Both the position numbers and the translations under genes were made by a program. The notes beneath the pieces are model-generated. The model was not told the DNA's origin. It saw only the letters and a program-made list of their open reading frames with translations, and did no database searches. A stretch of DNA of 64,000 nt from Bryum argenteum. Taxonomy: Eukaryota; Streptophyta; Bryopsida; Bryales; Bryaceae. Position 1 is the stretch's first letter; every line of letters starts with the position of its first letter. Shown in pieces: positions 24,025-36,112 of this stretch. The stretch lies in assembly GCA_037043015.1 (NCBI GenBank), contig CM073324.1, positions 16,272,597 through 16,336,596 of the forward strand. Reading direction: 5' to 3'.

Positions 24025-24304
24025 GAGTGAGAGTTGGATGAATAGCCAAGTGAGAGTTGGATGAATAGCCAAGTGAGAGTTGGATGAGTAGCCAAGTGAG
24101 AGTTGGATGAGTAGCCAAGTGAGAGTTGGATGAGTAGCCAAGTGAGAGTTGGATGAGTAGCCAAGTGAGAGTTGGATGAGTAGCCAAGTGAGAGTTGGAT
24201 GAGTAGCCAAGTGAGAGTTGGATGAATAGCCAAGTGAGAGTTGGATGAATAGCAAGTGAGAGTTGGATGAATAGCCAAGTGAGAGTTGGATGAATAGCCA
24301 AGTG
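24025..24304. repeat. 23-bp minisatellite, about 12 units
   Basis: The unit contains GTGAGAGTTGGATGAGTAGC and repeats head to tail about 12 times. Outer units on both sides carry GAATAGCC while the central block carries GAGTAGCC. One unit near 24250 is one base short. Because 23 is not a multiple of 3, all three minus-strand frames are open, giving a spurious repetitive protein of about 118 residues. Confidence 0.9.
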
Positions 24305-25110
24305 AATAGGAGGGATGTGAAGTACGTTTGGTTGAAATGCATTGAGGCCATACTACATTGAGGCCATACTACATGCCTTGCTACTCACCTAAATATCACT
24401 CTTGCATTTTGTTTACTTGACATGGAGCAAAAATGGAGATGGCAATGATGGATGGTTCAATGTGTATCGTGAATAATTTTGTAAGCTGTAGATCATACCA
24501 AAATCTTTAGGAAAACGGTCGTTAATTTTGTAAGCCGTAAATCATACCAACATGTTTAGGAGCATGTGATAAGAGCATTCAAAAGTCCATCACAAAGAAC
24601 CATCATAAATTAAATCCAACATCAACATTTCTTACGATGCTCAAACTAAGTATTTAAATACTCATGTTGTCTCTAAAAAACACCATAATTTTCCAATGTT
24701 GAATGCAATTTCGATGGTATGGATTACTCATCAATACCAAAATACCAAAACTTGGAGTATTTATGAAACAAATGTTTGAACCAAATCATGGTGTTTTTCA
24801 GAGACAGAGAGGGGTAGTTGTGTGTGAGTACAGAGAAAGAATGAGTCATCCAAACCGACGGACATCGTTGTTAGATTCTTCTCTCCTTTGCGGGTTCGTG
24901 ACTAGCAGATTCCTCACAAGGAATATGCGACTTTCAAGCATAAATTCAGTATGAGTTATCAACGAAGGCAAAATCAAACTACAAGATCAATATAGACACA
25001 TCCAACAACAGAGAAATGGTGATAGAAAAGGATCACTGATACACCAAGCTTTCTATTTAAACTGAAAAACTGTACACTCATTGCTACAGAAAGTCTTCAG
25101 CTAACAGTTC
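24305..25110. other. Spacer
   Basis: A 16-base tandem duplication, ATTGAGGCCATACTAC (24341-24372), is the only repeat noted. No gene is seen. Confidence 0.4.
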
Positions 25111-25690
25111 TCAATACCATTTCAACAAAAATGAAACACTAAATGCAAGCAGCAAACCTGCCAATAGGAGCCTCCAGGAGCAATTGATACAACAAATCTC
25201 GTTTGGGGGAGGTAAGCGTTGCCTGCATGCTGATTGTGGTTGTTGCTGTTTTTGCAGCAAAAGGCTAAGAAAAGGAAATGAAGGCATATGGTACCCTTTC
25301 AGCCCAGATTCGTTCCACTTTCTGAAACCTCTGGCCCATGCCATTGCTGCGGTTGCGCACATCTTTCTTCCGAGTCCGTTCTACCATCCCGCCAGCTCCT
25401 CCACAGCTGTCTGGAACTGTCTCTCTCCTCTCCCTCTTTCTCATCAGCTCCACCCTTCCTGTTCCTTCTGCTCGTCTCTTTCCAGGTTGCAGTTTGTCGT
25501 CCGCATTACTGTCGCACCTCTCTGCCTCGCTTGGCAGTGCACTCCTCGCCATTAGGAACCGAATCCAATCGCTCTCCTGCCTTTACACCGCATACAACCG
25601 TCAGCTCAGATAACGATAATCCTACCCCTGGGCACATACTGATACCTATTACTATTGAGATTGCTCATCACACACGCCTGTTGTGAGTAT
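25111..25690. other. GC- and CT-rich island of unknown nature
   Basis: Composition rises to gene-like levels at about 25180-25580, with CT-rich runs on the + strand. A minus-strand open frame (25111-25362, 83 codons) ends in a hydrophobic stretch, RLLLAGLLLAFSVSFLLKWY, but resembles no family I know and has no visible codon support. It could be a short tail-anchored protein, an exon of an unrecognised transcript, or chance. Confidence 0.25.
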
Positions 25691-25739
25691 ACCTCACACT
25701 CTTGTAAAATAAAATATAAGAACCACAACCTTCTCCTGA

Positions 25740-26700
25740 TACTTTTGATAATACGATTAGCAGAAACCGATGCATGAATAACACACAAATGCGGTGCAGA
25801 TAAAGGTATTCTTTAAACTCAAGCATCCGACTATCAGTAACCAAGCGACGCTCTTTTTAACTATAGCAAGATATACTTCAAAACCTTCAATGCATACAAT
25901 ACCGGCGCTGATAGAGGTTTCGGTATCAAAAATAATATTCTACACAGCTCCGCATACAGGTCCCAACCAACGCAGAGCGGAAAAATTGACTGCTAGAGAT
26001 GCTCCGAAATCGTGTACCTTATGGCTCAAAAAACTTGCAAAAGCAAAATATTGAGAAGCAGTCGTCAAGATGGATAAAAAAATAGCTCGTCGTCGATAAA
26101 GGACCAGAAACCTAGAACATATCTCTCTTTCTTCCAATACTTCCAGGAATAATTTTATCCACGCCTCGAATAATAGGAATGTCTTCTACTACTAAAAGAA
26201 TACGATTAGCATGCAATCGTCAGAGTAAGTAACACACTATTGCGGTGCTGATAGAGATGCTCTTAGCATCCGAACTTTACAACTATCACCTCCGCATACA
26301 GTATGCACGCAACGAGTTCTTTATATAGGCTCGCTATCGACTCCACACATTACTCTCGAGGCAACGTTTTCTTTTTCGACAGTAGAGATATACTTCATAC
26401 AAAACACACTATATCGGTGCTGGTAGAGGAAGTCTGTTTACTCTAATATCGAAGCAGATAAACTATCATCTCCGCAGAAAGTATCCAAGCAACGCAGTTC
26501 TTTTACGTATTGAGATCCTCACGCAGAACAAGATGCTCCGGAATCGTTACTTATAATCACTCAAAAACCTCTCACAACCAAAATATTCACAGCTCGTCGT
26601 CGAACCAAGATCATTTCAATCAATCCTCTGTTTCTTGTAAACTGCTTCCGGCACTATTTCTACGTAAAAATAGAGGTAAACAGAAGAATCTGAATGAGAA
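25740..26700. repeat. Decayed tandem repeats upstream of the aminotransferase
   Basis: Related words recur: GCGGTGCAGATAAAGG (25794), CCGGCGCTGATAGAGG (25902), GCGGTGCTGATAGAGATG (26244) and TCGGTGCTGGTAGAGG (26415). Also recurring are TAC.ATTAGCA, CCGCATACAG/CCGCAGAAAG followed by CAACGCAG, and GATGCTCCG(A/G)AATCGT (25999 and 26531). These are several rounds of old duplication with irregular spacing. No gene is seen. Confidence 0.5.
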
Positions 26701-27125
26701 TATGGATTACTTTTGAATGCAAAACTCACCGCGGTCTTCCTGTATCCCTGAAATGTGATTGATACACCCGCTCGCGAAGATTAAGTAACAAGCTTCTACC
26801 GGATTCTTAAAAGGGGCTCCAGCTTTAGGGTTTTCTGAATTGGCCTGGCGATGCTTGCTCGACAGATTCGGGCAATTTTGCCAGCTGGGCAAATTACGTG
26901 TCACCTCAATGTGATACGTGGCACTGTATAACTTTTTACATCCCGCGAGAAAGTAAACGTTACAGGAAAAGTAAAAGTAAGGGTTCAAAGGAAACGATGG
27001 TTGTGCAGGTGCATGCACTGAAACAAGAGGAAGGGGACCGAGCTTCATCGTCGCCATAGCCAGGAATTCACCGTCCCGGTTGATTTGGTTGCAGGAATTT
27101 GGAAATAGAGCAAAAGTATACACGA

Positions 27126-29307
27126 ATGCAAGGCTTGATTGCTTCTCCGGTTTGCAGCTTTCGATCATTAACCTCGTCGTTGCTTCGGGCAACGCCAGTT
27201 AGAGTTGTGGCCATGGCGTCGAACGGCGTGGCGCAGGAGCCTGTTCCCGCTCCTGCTCAAACAACGCCCTCACCTCCGAAGGTACTGCTCACTGCCTCCG
27301 TGAAATTCATTGATTCACGTGGTTGTTAGAATTTCCGTTTTTGACAATCCTGAGCTGCATTGTGGGAATTTTGTTGGATTCACTAGTTGTGATTGTTATT
27401 CGGACTCGAAAGAATGATTCTGAAAGAATAACGGAAAGATTTTTCGTTAAGATTATCTTTTGAAAGGAGCGGATTTTGCAGCGGAATTGTAAGTTTTGTT
27501 AATTGGAAGTAAAAGCGCCGGATGCATATTCAGTTTCTTTCCGTTATTGATCGATATCTGGAGTGTCATTCGTCTGCGTGATGTGAAGATTATGTGTAAG
27601 AGTAAGATGCCTTTGAATTTTGAGTGACTGAATGACCTAAAACTGAGGTTTTATAGGTGGCCATACGATTGTCTAGGAATGTAGGGTTTCGCAATTAGGT
27701 TGCTGTGGTTTGCTTTTGAGATCGAGTACCAGCAGAAGCTTTGGATTTCAACTTTGTCTTCATCAATGGATTACCAATCGTGAGCTGCATTTTAAAATTC
27801 TGGTAGATGCGCAATGTACCAGTTATGATTGTTGTTTGGAGTTATAAGAACAGTCCTGCTGTTAGATTTCTCAGGATCCAGTGGAACTTTATATTCCATG
27901 AATAGCCGGCTGTATGAAGCTCCTGTTGTTTCCTCTTTTGATTAATTGTTGTGCGTCATCCGGGAACTGTACGCAAGGGTGAGACGCCTTTAGGTTTTGA
28001 ATGATAAGCTGACGTTTTCTAGGCGATTGTACAATTGCGTATTTAAAGTCCAGGTTGCGCAACCTGGTTTGTTTAGTAATATCGAATATTGAGTGGGTGA
28101 AAGTACTAATAGAAGCCTTGGGTCTGACCAGGTTCAAGTTGCCAAGCGGCTAGAGCAGTTCAAGACAACAATCTTCACAGAGATCAGCATGCTCGCATTG
28201 AAGCACAACGCAATCAACTTAGGCCAGGGCTTTCCGAACTTTGACGGTCCAGATTTCGTAAAGAAAGCCGCGATAGAAGCCATCCAAGACGGAGGGAAGA
28301 ATCAGTACGCAAGGGGGTTTGGAGTACAGCAGCTAAACGCAGCAATAGCAGACAGTTTCAAGAAAGAAAGCGGCATCACAGTTCACCCAGATAAAGAGGT
28401 CACAGTAACATCAGGATGCACAGAGGCAATAGCTGCAACAGTCCTCGGATTAGTCAACCCAGGAGACGAGATCATTCTCTTCGAGCCTTTTTACGACTCC
28501 TATCAGGCAACAGTATCCATGTCCGGAGCCACGATCAAAACAGTCACTCTGCGTCCTCCTCATTTCGCAGTGCCAGAGAACGAGCTTCGGGCGGCTTTTT
28601 CAAGCAACACCCGGGCGATTCTTGTCAACACTCCTCATAATCCCACAGGGAAAGTGTTCTCTCGAACTGAGCTTGAGCTTATTGCTTCTCTCTGCAAGGA
28701 ACACGACGCCCTTGCCTTTGTGGACGAGGTTTACAACAAGCTCGTCTTCAAGGGAGAGCATATCTCGTTAGCTTCTTTGGACGGTATGTACGAGAGAACT
28801 GTGACATTGAACTCTTTGGGGAAGACATTCTCTCTTACAGGATGGAAGATCGGATGGGCTGTGGCGCCTCCTCACTTGACTTGGGGACTTCGTTTGGCAC
28901 ATTCTTATTTAACTTTTGCCACAGCCACTCCATTCCAGTTTGCAGCTGCAGAAGCGTTACGTGCACCGGACGCGTTCTACACTGAGCTTATTGAAGACTA
29001 CAGTGCGAAGAAGGATATCCTTGTTGATGGATTGAAGAGCGTGGGGTTCACGGTTTATGAACCTGAGGGGACGTACTTTGTTATGGTTGATCATACTCCT
29101 TTTGGGTTCGAGAGTGACGTTGCCTTTTGCAAGTACTTGATTGAAGAAGTAGGGATCGCTGCTATCCCTCCGAGTGTGTTCTACACGAATCCGGAAGAAG
29201 GGAAGAACCTTGTCAGATTCGCATTTTGTAAAGACGAACAAACGCTCCGAGATGCTGTGGAGTTGCTGAAGACCAAGTTGAAAAGACCTGTATCATCTGT
29301 CTCTTGA
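27126..29307 (+). CDS. Kynurenine-type (KAT/CCBL-like) class I/II aminotransferase
   Basis: A PLP-dependent fold-type I transaminase that likely moves amino groups between aromatic or sulfur amino acids and 2-oxo acids. It is closest to plant kynurenine--oxoglutarate transaminase-like proteins. Exons are 27126-27281 and 28132-29307 with an 850-base intron, giving 443 residues. Key features are NLGQGFPNFDGP, the TSGCTEAIAA loop, NTPHNPTGK (Asn about 222), VDEVY (Asp about 250) and the Schiff-base Lys about 283 in NSLGKTFSLTGWK. The first exon (MQGLIASPVCSFRSLTSSLLRATPVRVVAM...) is Ser/Arg-rich and looks like an organellar transit peptide. A second Met at residue 30 (MASNG) could give a cytosolic form. 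The catalytic domain is intronless. Confidence 0.92.
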
Positions 29308-29886
29308 TTTATCTGAGCAATTTTCTTGTAATCTAGTTCTCTCGATTGGTGAAGCATTATGATCTCAGACATGAGTAGGAGTTCCACCTCAAGGGCCTCA
29401 GCAACTTTGGACGGGCCATCATTTGTTATATAAATTAAATACTTCCTTTGCGGAGCATTACTGTCGCAGTGCCAGATTCCATCTTATTTGGATACTGGGT
29501 GAAGTTTGCATCATATCTGCCTCCAGATCTGCACATTATGTTCTTCCGTTTTGCTTCTCCCATGTCGAAAACCAAATGGACTTTTCCTCTGCTATTTTTG
29601 GCGTTTTCCCTCTTATTCATGGTGATGGATAATGTTGGCTTTGAGATAGTGTTGTTCACTTTCCTCTAGGAGTTTAAGCAATGTTCATGGGATTGTGTAA
29701 GAACGATACCATGCAAATGGAGAATACAAACCTTATCATGGTTTCTGCACATAAGATTTCAGGTTTGAAGATAAAGGAATAATATTAGTGATAGAATTTC
29801 CAATCCTCATTACAGTTAAAACTACATCATGAAAAGAAACTATACAACACTCCCCCAGAAAGCATTGATCGCAAACAGGAAGAAGC
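29308..29886. other. Convergent 3' flanks
   Basis: Spacer between the + strand aminotransferase and the minus-strand UBZ-like gene, which converge. It presumably holds both 3' UTRs. No other gene is seen. Confidence 0.45.
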
Positions 29887-32614
29887 CTACAATTGTCCTC
29901 CGAAACTCATTGATCCTAATCCTTCCCAAACACTGGCTGAACCCACAGCCTCTGCATCCACTCCTACTCCTCCTTCGTCCCACCAGCCACCACCATCCGC
30001 ATCTGCAACAACCAAATATACATTTATGCTTTCTACATGCTTACCATGAGTTTAATTTACCCTTCATTTTCATTACTAAATAGAAACGTTGTTGTATGAA
30101 TATATGGCAGTTTTGCGGTGCTTCACTTAAAAAGCTTCAACATGATGGTGTCATTGTTAAGGCACATACTCGATGGTTCTGTCCTACACGAATGTATCAG
30201 ACATTGGCACTAAATAGAGTGCTCACATACACCGATTCATTATTTTCTTTCATGGATCTTGGACGAATGTAAAATTAACAACGAACAGAATGGAGTAGCA
30301 CATAATTAATGGTTTCATTGCATGAGAGGGAGTGGCACGTACAGTGGTTGAAGGTAGAGCTTATCCTCTTGCTCGTGTCGCCACCATTCTCCCGTCTTCT
30401 TCGATACCTAGGCTCATCTCCAAGCACTAGCACGCTCTGCTTGGGTCTGGAGTTCATGCCAGGCTCTGCATACAAACTCAAATAAGTTCTACATTCACCA
30501 TTGCTCTCATGCGTTTGCTCATTAACATGATTGCTACCTTGAAAACCGTCACGATCTTCGACTGTTCCTCTGGATTGCTCTTGAGACACCGAGTCTGTTT
30601 GAGATGTCTCCTGTAAAATGGAAGAACAGAACTGGTCACGTAAGCCAAAAGAAACGCCAAACACTCGAACGTAAGATAGATTATTACCATAGCGTCTAGC
30701 TCCGACTCCACATGCGCTTGCAGCATCTGCATTGATAAAGCACCCGGAAGATCGAATGATAAGTACCGTACACGTAGGACATCTGTTTTGAAAAGGGATC
30801 ACTTACTTCATATGAGCTAAAAGCACGATGATATATTGTGCAGTGAGTTCAGATGAGACGCTTTAAATACAAGGCTAAGTCATATTTGAAGCAGTCTGTT
30901 AATTGATGGCAAAGATATCGAGTGGAATATCTTGCATTTGTAGAACTTCTGATTTGAAGCAAACACTTGCTTCATATGGGTCATAGCAGTTCGGCAATTG
31001 ATGGATATTGAATGAAGTACCTCGCGAGGGAAGTAGTTGTGGCAGATGGGGCATCTCTCTCTCCTCATTGACTCCTCAGTATGCTCCTCAACATGCGCTC
31101 GTTTCCGTTTTCTATTCATATCACTGATCTCCTCAAGCAGATCAACTGCAGTTTCGAATTCTTCGTCTGTAGGATTTGAATCCTCCGTCAAGTCAATGAA
31201 GTTAATGCTCGGATCAGTCCTTTGCAGGTGTACATTCTCAGTAGCTGTTCTGCGAGGTGTGAAGAACTTGTCGTGCATGCTTCCAGAACAGCTCGACTCT
31301 GCAATTTCTTCACGTCTCGATGTTGCGCTACATCCAGTGTCCGTATCTTGCTGGGAGCTTCTGCGAGATTCAAGAAAATCATATTGTTCATTTTAACAGC
31401 CAATTAACACTACTTTTCTTCATGTGATCGTGAAAGTAGCTGAGACAAAATCAATAGTAAAGTCAAACCATATCAAAACCTCGACTCTATGGAGCCAAAT
31501 ATTACAGAATTAGTAAAGTATGATACGGAAATCCTCTTAACGAATGTCGCCATTATGCAAGGGAATCAGTAATGACCAATTCGTCTGAGGAAATGCAGTA
31601 ATTAGATTACCTGTTGCGAGTTCCATGGCCCAGCCTCTCTCTGACCGCCAGAGTCAGACCAGCATCCACAACGCATCCCTGTATCACAATGAACAAAAAA
31701 ATCAGGTGTAGCTTCCTTATTGGAGGATTAGTATATCAAGTGGCTGCGTGCTGAACCTGAAGGGATCCTCGTTTCTCAGATTTCCGATCCAGAAACTCCA
31801 AGAGGGGAACGGAGCGTCCCTGGTCTGATTGTGCAGCCCTGAACAAAAAGTTACATCAGCTAACATAGAAATACCATGATTGTCAACAATCACATCCTGT
31901 GCAATAAAGAATGAGGAACGTCTGTCGCCTTTGAAACTATCAAATGAGGAATGACTAGAGCTATCAATTTCATAATTCGACGTAATGGTTTGAATCTATA
32001 CCCTATGCCCTAAACTGAGGAATGTTTCTCGCTTCTAGAGCCATCAATCATATGAATGTAGGAGGTTAAATTTTGAAGAGTTTGAGATTTGGTCCCTGAT
32101 TGCAGGAAATTATCTCTTAAAGAGAAAGCTAAGAAATCATCAAGAGTTCCCCTTCGTGAGATAATGTGCACCCATCTTCTCATATGCAAGTCTGCTTACT
32201 CTGGTGGTTTCTTGTATTGAAAGACACGAATGTCCGTCGCCTCTAGAGCTAATAAATTCATGATCCGACATAACTGTGAATTTGGTTTGAAATCTTACCT
32301 TCTGACTCAAACATGAGGAATGTCCATCGATTCTAGAGGTAAGAGGTTGGATTTATGAGAATTTATAATTTCCTCCCCGATGAGAACTTGCATTGTAGGA
32401 AATTGTCTTTCAAACAGAAGGCTATGAAATTGTCTTCGTTACTTTTCAGAAGAAATTCACGCCCATATTTACAATCTGCTTACTCTGGCGATTTCGTGCA
32501 TTGAAATGAAAGGAGTATGAAAGAGGAGTGTACTTGGAGAACATGGAGGAGATGGAGCGTTGGCCAGGGAGCGGGGACTTGAGCTCTTGGCCTGCTGGAG
32601 GCTTTCTCGCCATG
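29887..32614 (-). CDS. Candidate PCNA/SUMO/ubiquitin-binding adaptor (PIP-like, SIM-like, UBZ-like)
   Basis: Not recognised by name. My exons (minus strand) are 32614-32535, 31838-31757, 31678-31611, 31360-31021, 30726-30688, 30610-30538, 30465-30343 and 30002-29887. All have GT-AG junctions and stay in frame, giving 306 residues. A PIP-box-like QRSISSMF sits at residues 18-25 (normally two aromatics at the end, here Met-Phe). FIDLTED (about 132-138) looks like a SUMO-interacting motif with its acidic tail. CPICHNYFPREMLQAHVESEL (residues 180-200, split by an intron) resembles a UBZ4 finger, but the fourth ligand position is Glu instead of Cys. A basic patch (RYRRRR) and a conserved-looking tail (WWDEGGVGV, VWEGLGSMSF) follow. 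Probably nuclear and linked to DNA-damage tolerance; that role is inference. Confidence 0.65.
31905..32470. repeat. Intronic tandem duplication in the UBZ-like gene
   Basis: Intron 1 (31839-32534) contains two related ~270-base units. Shared blocks are CGTC.CCT.T(A)GA.CTA near 31920/32240, GAGGAATGT..CTCG.TTCTAGAG near 32015/32315, and GAAATT.TCTTTAAA(C)AGA. TCTGCTTACTCTGG appears at 32190 and at 32475, the latter next to exon 1. Confidence 0.5.
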
Positions 32615-33827
32615 GCTGACTACCGTACTGCTTCTGCTGCTTCTCGCAATCCGTTGCGACGAAGAAGAGGTCGACGAATTTGGGGGCAGAGATCGCGTAA
32701 ATGACTACAGTAGTTTGAATCTCTGCGAAGACGATGTTCCGGTTCGGTGGTGGCGGGAACTCGCGGCGGGAAGGGTTCCGTTTCCCGCCACAACTGAAAG
32801 CTTTTTCATCCAGTAGTTTCATCCTCATTTTGAACTTACTCTGTTAAGATCCCTTTCTGGGTAGAATTAAAAACAAGAGAAACCGATACAAAGTCAAGGA
32901 CGACAAGTTTTCAGCACAAAGGGAAATCTGTTAACACCTCCAAAAATATGAGTCAAATAAATACAATTCAGTGAGATATAAAAGCTAATCTCATAAAAAG
33001 TCTGAGCTAACTTGGGTCGGATTGTAGAGGTATATCATTAAATACCTCAAAAATTGTCTTTAGCACAAAGGTCTTCCACCGATTGAAATTCCTCACTCAC
33101 TTTCTACAACAAGTTCGTTCAACAATTGAGCAACAACCTCCGCCGCCAAACATTCTGAACTCATTCTCATACCTCATTCTAAAACTTAACATAGAAATAC
33201 CATAAATTAAACAATCGGGAAAATGACTAATATCATTTATTCATGATTCCAACATGGTAAACTATATTCATTCCATCATGAAAGTACTTATACTCAATAA
33301 TGTCTTTGTTTCCCACAAAACTTAGAACATTTTAAAAGTTGAAAGCCCAAATGGCATGATAGAAGTTGCTCTAGAGTAGGGTATCAAGTGAGAAGAAAAG
33401 GCGTGAAGGTACCATTATATGCTACTGTAGGCATTTAAAACATCACATCAAATCATGGGATGCCAGTGATTCATTCTGCAGTACCCAATATATCCATATC
33501 TTTTTACTGTTTGTTTAAATTGACCACTTAAATTTAAAAGGCTCAATCATATTCTATGTTTTATCCCCTAAAACTGCCCTCTTTGATGAAGTGAAACATT
33601 GCTCAAAAATGATTCAAATTTCACATTTAACAATCTCAAATGAGAGCAATTTTCATGCATGAGGAAAGTAAATGGAAGGATGGTCAATAGAGGATACACA
33701 AATTTTGAACTTTTTTACAATTTGTTATAGGTTTTTTCTAAAATGGTCCCCTGATTTGACACCCTGTGATGTTTGGGATGAGTACATGATAGTGTTGAAA
33801 TATGAAACCATTTTATATGTCTATGAT
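32615..33827. other. Spacer
   Basis: AT-rich beyond the short GC-rich promoter/leader of the minus-strand UBZ-like gene (about 32615-32830). No gene or clear repeat is seen. Confidence 0.4.
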
Positions 33828-34795
33828 TTAACCCTAAGCGCCCAAAGGGGGTTTAGAGCGTCGAAACATAATTTTCTTGCAAAGTGTGATGAATGAAAAT
33901 GAAGGCAAGCTAGCTAGATCTCAACTGTACAATCTTGTATTATACTTGTTATAGGTCATGTGACTCAAATTTGGAGTCATGAGGCATGAGATCGTAACAT
34001 GTTAATACTCAAAATAAAATATAGAATTTCAGTACTCTCACTTTGAAGTGAAAATGCTATCAACAAATAATTTGCTATGAAATGTTCACCAACTACAAGG
34101 ATGTCTAGCCTCATATTAGCAACACTCTTGTACAAAGAAAACTCATAAAAAGAAAATTCTTTGCTCAAATAATAGCCTTGCAAAGGTGAAAATTAATAAA
34201 ATATTTACAAATAAAAAATAGTCCAAACCTACAAACCTTGCGCTCAGATTCTTGCCTTATATTTTCATAACACCTTTGATTGGGTCAAGGTTTTCACCAC
34301 TTAAACTATACTCTATTTCAAACTTATTCCAAACAACGAAGTTGAAATCCAACGACAGATGAAGTAGATATAGCTCCTCAAAAACCATACACTTTTTCAC
34401 TTTTTTCATAGTAGAAACATCATTGAAAATCCAATGCCAAAAATATATGGATTAAAAGTCTTTCAACTATAAAGTTGTTATATTTCATCTTAATATCATG
34501 ATTATGTAAAACTATTTTTGATTTCTCATCATTGCCTCACATTCTACTTAGCGGACAAATACCTTGCCCCATGCTTAAAAACTCAAAAACAAGAACCACC
34601 TTCACTAAAATGCACGCCATTTATTCATACTTCACTATATGGGTTTGCAATTTAAAATACATAAACCGGACTTAATTTGGGACCCAAACCGATTGATTTT
34701 GTCCAAAGCACAGTCTAGATAAAGAAGTTATGGCTCTTCAAATTTTATACCTTTCATCCAAAATGTCTTTTTTTGACATCTTGGGCGTTAAAAAG
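33828..34795. mobile_element. Possible old TTAA element (tentative)
   Basis: TTAACCCTAAGCGCCCAAAG at 33828 matches the family's left end. A weak mirror, CTTGGGCGTTA, lies near 34778-34788, giving a length close to the ~970-base copy at 6889. The right end is poorly preserved. The inside is AT-rich with no gene; CACTTTGAAGTGAAAATG near 34040 recurs (CACTTCAAAGTGAAAATG) at 45431. Confidence 0.25.
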
Positions 34796-35298
34796 TTTAG
34801 GAGCGTAGCCCTCCATCATTGATACTCCTCCATTTTAGAAGGCCCAAGGGTGACAAGTCAAGGAATTGCGTAAATTGTGCCCAACAAACTCAAGGAGGGT
34901 TGCTTTTTGAGGGAACAAACGCTTGTCCCACCTCCTTTTGCTCCAAATGAAAGGCAATGTTTTTTACACGCCGTCCCCACAACAACGAATTTTAAATATT
35001 GCTTGTCCTAGGATCAGTTGATTTTATTTTTTTATTATTATTTAATTTAATTATTTATTTATTTTTATTTTTTTTTTGTCCCCAAATTTTCTTAAGAACA
35101 TAAAAAATGGAAAAAAAAAAAAAAAAAAAAAAAAAAAAGAATCTAAGATTCGATATATAGATATGTACACAACTTAGATAACATACATACATAGGTACTA
35201 GATCCTAGGGTTACATACTTCAAAGTATATTGTAAAAAGAGAATTTTTACCTTGCATTGAAAAAAGGGTAGCTTTGAGGGTAAAGCATGCAAATATTA
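34796..35298. other. Low-complexity spacer
   Basis: T/A-rich with a run of about 29 A at 35110-35139 and ATTTATTT runs near 35030-35070. No gene. Confidence 0.5.
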
Positions 35299-35664
35299 GA
35301 GAAATCCGCTAAGTAGTCCCCCGTTTGGACCCCGGTTAGTCCCTAGTCCCTTGTTTCATTCCCTATTTTCAGTTGTCCGCTAAGTAGGATGGATTGGGGA
35401 CCAAATGCACCAAACTAGGGGACCAAATGTGAAGTAGGGACCTTCACACACACAGATGAACAGCAATCGTGCTCCTTCGGTCTTCCGCGCATCACGTTGC
35501 GAACTCAACACCGAGTTGAACTGGGGACCAAATCTGAGAATACCATCAAAATCATGCATTTTTGAATTTAGTCCCCAATTCGATCTTAGAGTAAAAATTT
35601 GGTGCTCAATCCGACCAAAACGGGGTGTTTTGGTCCCTAGCCCGTTGTACTTAGTGGATTTCTC
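35299..35664. mobile_element. MITE with GAGAAATCC ends and TA flanks
   Basis: A 366-base element. GAGAAATCCGCTAAGTA at the left matches the reverse complement of the right end at all but one position. It is bounded by TA on both sides. Several copies of GGGGACCAAAT and its complement lie inside. TA duplication points to the Tc1/mariner group; the TIR sequence itself is not one I can name. No coding capacity. Confidence 0.6.
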
Positions 35665-35901
35665 TATTGCCTTGAAACTACAGGGGTTGAGTTTTCAGTA
35701 CATGAATTCAAATGCATGCGGTTCCATATGAGAGTAATTTGCAAGGCTTGTAGTCCTTTATTATTTTAAAAAGAATAATTTTTGTAATTTGAATGATTTG
35801 GATCTGCAATAACCGATATTTTTAACCATTCAAGAGCCAAATTCTTTTGCATAGATATAATCATAATAATAATAAAAATAATAATAATTCAATCAAAGAA
35901 A

Positions 35902-36112
35902 TTAACCCTTAAAGGTCTGAGCGTGCCGTGACGACCAGTAGAATACGGTGTATTTTGGTTGTATTTGGAGTGAATGCACACCTTTAATGGGTTTGAGTTC
36001 AAAGAAGAAGTTGACATTTGAATTAATGCGGTTCTAGTGAGCTATTACGATTCCGCAAATCCTAATTATACGACAACGTACATACTATCCCCAAGGGACC
36101 TTTAAAGGTTAA
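35902..36112. mobile_element. TTAA-flanked MITE, copy c
   Basis: A 211-base element. Ends TTAACCCTTAAAGGTC and the reverse complement of TTAACCTTTAAAGGTC, with one mismatch, bounded by TTAA. No coding capacity. Confidence 0.6.

Noticed and set aside
24025-24304. CRISPR-like array
   Set aside because: Units are head to tail with no unique spacers, and the genome is eukaryotic.
23995-24351. Repetitive protein-like frames (SNSHLATHPTLTW...) on the minus strand
   Set aside because: They follow from the 23-base minisatellite, which is open in all three frames because 23 is not divisible by 3.
30315-30407. Alternative last exon of the UBZ-like gene ending LYVPLPLMQ
   Set aside because: It gives an in-frame stop but needs no consistent upstream donor. 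The model using donor GTACGT at 30342 and a last exon at 30002-29887 keeps frame with better sites.
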